Source: Trueperaceae bacterium (lineage in GTDB: Bacteria; Deinococcota; Deinococci; Deinococcales; Trueperaceae). Taken from it: a DNA stretch of 6,043 bases. Every line of letters begins with the position of its first letter. The stretch's first letter is position 1. A program made the position numbers and the translations under genes. The stretch is taken from positions 1 through 6,043 of the forward strand of contig SLSQ01000192.1 of NCBI GenBank assembly GCA_007130355.1. The letters run 5' to 3'. Below are positions 4,469 to 6,043 of the stretch, in pieces. The notes beneath the pieces are model-generated. The model worked only from the letters and a program-made list of their open reading frames with translations, had not been told where the DNA came from and made no database searches.

Positions 4469-5461
4469 ATGAACCGACGGATCCGCACCACGCTCGCCGC
4501 CCTCGCCTTGGCCGCCTTCGGCTGGAACGCCGCCTCGGCGCAGGACACCGTCCGCGTCAACGCCGCCATGGAGGCCGTGGGCACCTTCTCCTGGGTGATC
4601 CATGCCATGAACACCTTCGGCTTCGACGAAGCCCACGGCCTCGACGTCGTCGGCACCACCTACGCCAGCAAGCAGGCGACCGAACTCGCGCTGCGCGCCG
4701 GCGACGCCGACGTCACCGTCGACGACTTCCTGGGCGCCGTGATCCTGCGCGACCACGACGTCGCCGTGACCGCCATCTACCCGTACGCCAAGGCGATCGG
4801 CGCGCTGGTCGTTCCGCCCGACTCCGATGTTCAAGGGATCGAGGACCTCCGCGGGGGCACCATCGCCGCCGGCAGCGTCCGCGACAAGTCGCTGCTGATC
4901 CTCCGCGCGCTGGCCGTCTCGCAGTACGGCTTCGATCCGCAGGTGGACGGCGAGGTCGTCGCCGCCGCCCCGCCCCTGATGATGGAGCTCATCCGCACCG
5001 GAGAGGTCGACGCCGGGCTGCCGTTCTGGCACTTCGTGGCACGCCTCGAGGGCGCCGGCGACGGTCGCGCCGTGATGTTCGTCACGGACATGCTCGAGGA
5101 GATGGGCCTCCCGGCCGATCTGCCGAACCTGGTGTTGCTCGCCCGCGACGACTTCCCCGCCGAGCACAAGACCGCCTTCATCGCGGCCTTCCTCGACACC
5201 ATCGAGCACATGGAGTCGCTCCCGGCCGACGACCCGTTCTGGCAATCGCTTCTCGACCTCGAACTGTACTCGCTGCCCGACCCGTCGGTCTTCCCGAGCG
5301 TCGTCGAACGCTGGAAGGAAGGCACCCCCGACGCTTGGACCGAGGAGTCGATCGACGGCCTCCTGGACATGGTGCAGGCGATGCTCGACATCTCCGGTCC
5401 CGACGTGGTCGGCGTCGAGAGCGTGCCCCGCGACGCGTACACGACCGAGTTCAACCCGTAG
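4469..5461 (+). CDS. ABC transporter periplasmic substrate-binding protein, NitT/TauT/NMT1-like
   Basis: This 330-aa binding protein should capture a small solute in the periplasm for the permease encoded next. The N-terminus is a Sec signal peptide (NRRIR, then a hydrophobic run at about 8-18, cleavage likely after AASA at residue 24). No lipobox Cys is present, so the mature protein is soluble. The fold is supported by the first strand (VRVNAA), the segment ASKQATELALRAGDADVTVDD (about 66-86; these proteins use the A-L-x-x-G-x-x-D pattern), the hinge-region GIEDLRGGTIAAGS (123-136) and MMELIRTGEVDAGLPFWHF (171-189). Length fits the nitrate/sulfonate/taurine/pyrimidine-precursor class. The ligand cannot be read from sequence: sulfonates, aliphatic amides, pyrimidines or other small molecules are all possible. 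The start is supported by GGGGAG 7 nt upstream. The promoter and leader lie in the divergent region, and the permease follows after 97 nt. Confidence 0.9.
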   Translation: MNRRIRTTLAALALAAFGWNAASAQDTVRVNAAMEAVGTFSWVIHAMNTFGFDEAHGLDVVGTTYASKQATELALRAGDADVTVDDFLGAVILRDHDVAVTAIYPYAKAIGALVVPPDSDVQGIEDLRGGTIAAGSVRDKSLLILRALAVSQYGFDPQVDGEVVAAAPPLMMELIRTGEVDAGLPFWHFVARLEGAGDGRAVMFVTDMLEEMGLPADLPNLVLLARDDFPAEHKTAFIAAFLDTIEHMESLPADDPFWQSLLDLELYSLPDPSVFPSVVERWKEGTPDAWTEESIDGLLDMVQAMLDISGPDVVGVESVPRDAYTTEFNP

Positions 5462-5485
5462 ACTTTCGACCGGAGACGGACCACT

Positions 5486-5508
5486 CGGGCGGCGACCCTC
5501 GCCGCCCG
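5486..5508 (+). terminator. Intercistronic hairpin between binding protein and permease
   Basis: CGGGCGGCGA (5486-5495) and TCGCCGCCCG (5499-5508) form a perfect 10-bp stem with a CCC loop, 24 nt past the binding-protein stop. Only TT follows, with no T-run. Such structures between binding-protein and permease genes often act as 3'-end stabilisers or partial terminators that let the binding protein be made in excess. Confidence 0.5.
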
Positions 5509-5523
5509 TTCGCACCGCAGCGC

Positions 5524-5543
5524 GCGCCCCTTAGGACGGGCGC
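5524..5543 (+). repeat. Second hairpin abutting the permease Shine-Dalgarno
   Basis: GCGCCC (5524-5529) and GGGCGC (5538-5543) form a 6-bp stem with an 8-nt loop. The stem ends directly against the AGGAG (5544-5548) that precedes the permease GTG. It could modulate permease translation, or it may be chance. Confidence 0.3.
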
Positions 5544-5558
5544 AGGAGCCGAGACCCC

Positions 5559-6043
5559 GTGACCGACGTAACCAGCCGACGGGACGCACGCGCCCGCGCA
5601 GCACGGAAGGAGGGCGGTGTCCGCACCGCCCTCCGGCTCGTGTCGTACCTGTCGATCCTCGCCGTCTGGTGGGTCGGATCGAGCACGCTCGGCACCTTCC
5701 TGCCCGGTCCGGTCGAGACGGTCGCGTTCGCGGCCCGCGAGTTCGAACGTGGCGCGATGTGGTTCCACCTGGGCATCACCACCCAGCGGGTCCTGATCGC
5801 GTTCACGATCGCCATGTCCGCCGGCGTCGCGCTCGGGGCCGCCATGGGCCTCTCGAAACGCGTCGACGACCTGCTCCAAGGCTGGCTGATCCTCACCCTC
5901 ACCGTGCCTCGGATCCTACTGTTCGTGGTCGCCTACCTGCTGCTGGGGCTCTCCGACCGCGCGCTCGGGATCGCGCTGGTGATCACGGTCCTACCTACGA
6001 TCATCGTCTCGGTCCGCGAAGGTACCCGCGCGATCGACCCGAA
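5559..6043 (+). CDS. ABC transporter permease, NitT/TauT (SsuC-like) family, partial
   Basis: The gene begins with GTG at 5559, preceded by AGGAG (5544-5548) at 10-nt spacing, and runs off the right edge after about 161 codons. The protein starts MTDVTSRRDARARAARKEGG, a basic cytoplasmic tail. A first membrane helix follows (about 24-45, including LSILAVWWVGSSTL), then the family landmark LPGPVETVAFA (about 48-58; compare LPSPxxV). HLGITTQRVLIAFTIAMSAGVALGAAMGLS (about 70-99) covers the typical TLxRVLxGFxxAxxxGxxLGxxMG block and a second helix. Further helices lie at about 108-128 and 135-152. This architecture is that of binding-protein-dependent inner-membrane permeases for nitrate, sulfonate or taurine-type substrates. 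It should pair with the preceding binding protein and with an ATPase expected beyond the window. The end of the conserved cytoplasmic ATPase-coupling loop region is just reached (VREGTRAIDP). No frameshift is visible. Confidence 0.9.
   Translation, partial: MTDVTSRRDARARAARKEGGVRTALRLVSYLSILAVWWVGSSTLGTFLPGPVETVAFAAREFERGAMWFHLGITTQRVLIAFTIAMSAGVALGAAMGLSKRVDDLLQGWLILTLTVPRILLFVVAYLLLGLSDRALGIALVITVLPTIIVSVREGTRAIDP

Noticed and set aside
4364..5515. 383-codon minus-strand open frame antisense to the binding protein
   Set aside because: It has no domain and shadow-like composition. The plus strand carries a signal peptide and binding-protein motifs.
4387..5562. 391-codon plus-strand open frame beginning ATG AAG GGT with a Shine-Dalgarno-like GAGAGGGG upstream
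   Set aside because: After the first few codons it becomes an Arg/Pro/Gly-rich shadow of the binding protein. A short leader peptide would need an early stop, and none exists. The start signal is noted but not convincing.
1..6043. CRISPR array, tRNA/rRNA genes, insertion sequences or attachment sites
   Set aside because: No spaced direct-repeat arrays, cloverleaf-like genes, transposase frames or terminal repeats were seen. All sizeable coding sequence is accounted for by chromosomal-type genes.

Overview
The window is very GC-rich and gene-dense. It looks like ordinary chromosome from a member of the Deinococcota, most likely a Trueperaceae-type lineage. The main evidence is the primary sigma factor: from its core regions to its C-terminus (ending HESRTRKLRDFLE) it reads almost like Thermus/Deinococcus SigA as I remember it. 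The family-level guess is inference. There are no mobile elements, CRISPR arrays, tRNAs or rRNAs.

Layout. Four genes lie on the minus strand. In transcription order they are: a Tat-exported FAD amine oxidase resembling L-amino-acid oxidases (4044-2416); an exported diheme c-type cytochrome whose GTG start overlaps the oxidase stop by 8 nt (2423-1599); a strong 16-bp hairpin (1572-1538); the primary sigma factor (1416-127) with its own probable extended -10 promoter; and a membrane-protein N-terminus whose ATG overlaps the sigma-factor stop as ATGA (130 to beyond the left edge). Two genes diverge on the plus strand: a periplasmic binding protein of the nitrate/sulfonate/thiamine-precursor (NitT/TauT/NMT1-like) ABC class (4469-5461), and the start of its permease (5559 to beyond the right edge). 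A 424-nt intergenic region (4045-4468) separates the divergent units and holds candidate promoters, several hairpins and a leader that may mask the binding-protein Shine-Dalgarno.

How the genes may work together. The oxidase and cytochrome are both predicted to be exported and are tightly overlapped. The simplest reading is a periplasmic amine/amino-acid dehydrogenase that passes electrons from reduced FAD to cytochrome c rather than to O2, as described for the nicotine oxidoreductase NicA2 and its cytochrome CycN. The oxidase keeps a GPWRIP segment that matches the substrate-carboxylate-binding arginine motif of L-amino-acid oxidases, so an amino-acid-like substrate is plausible. The divergent ABC importer may or may not serve the same pathway. 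The most interesting content is this flavoenzyme/diheme-cytochrome pair and the regulatory architecture of the intergenic region. I do not see a wholly new multi-gene system.
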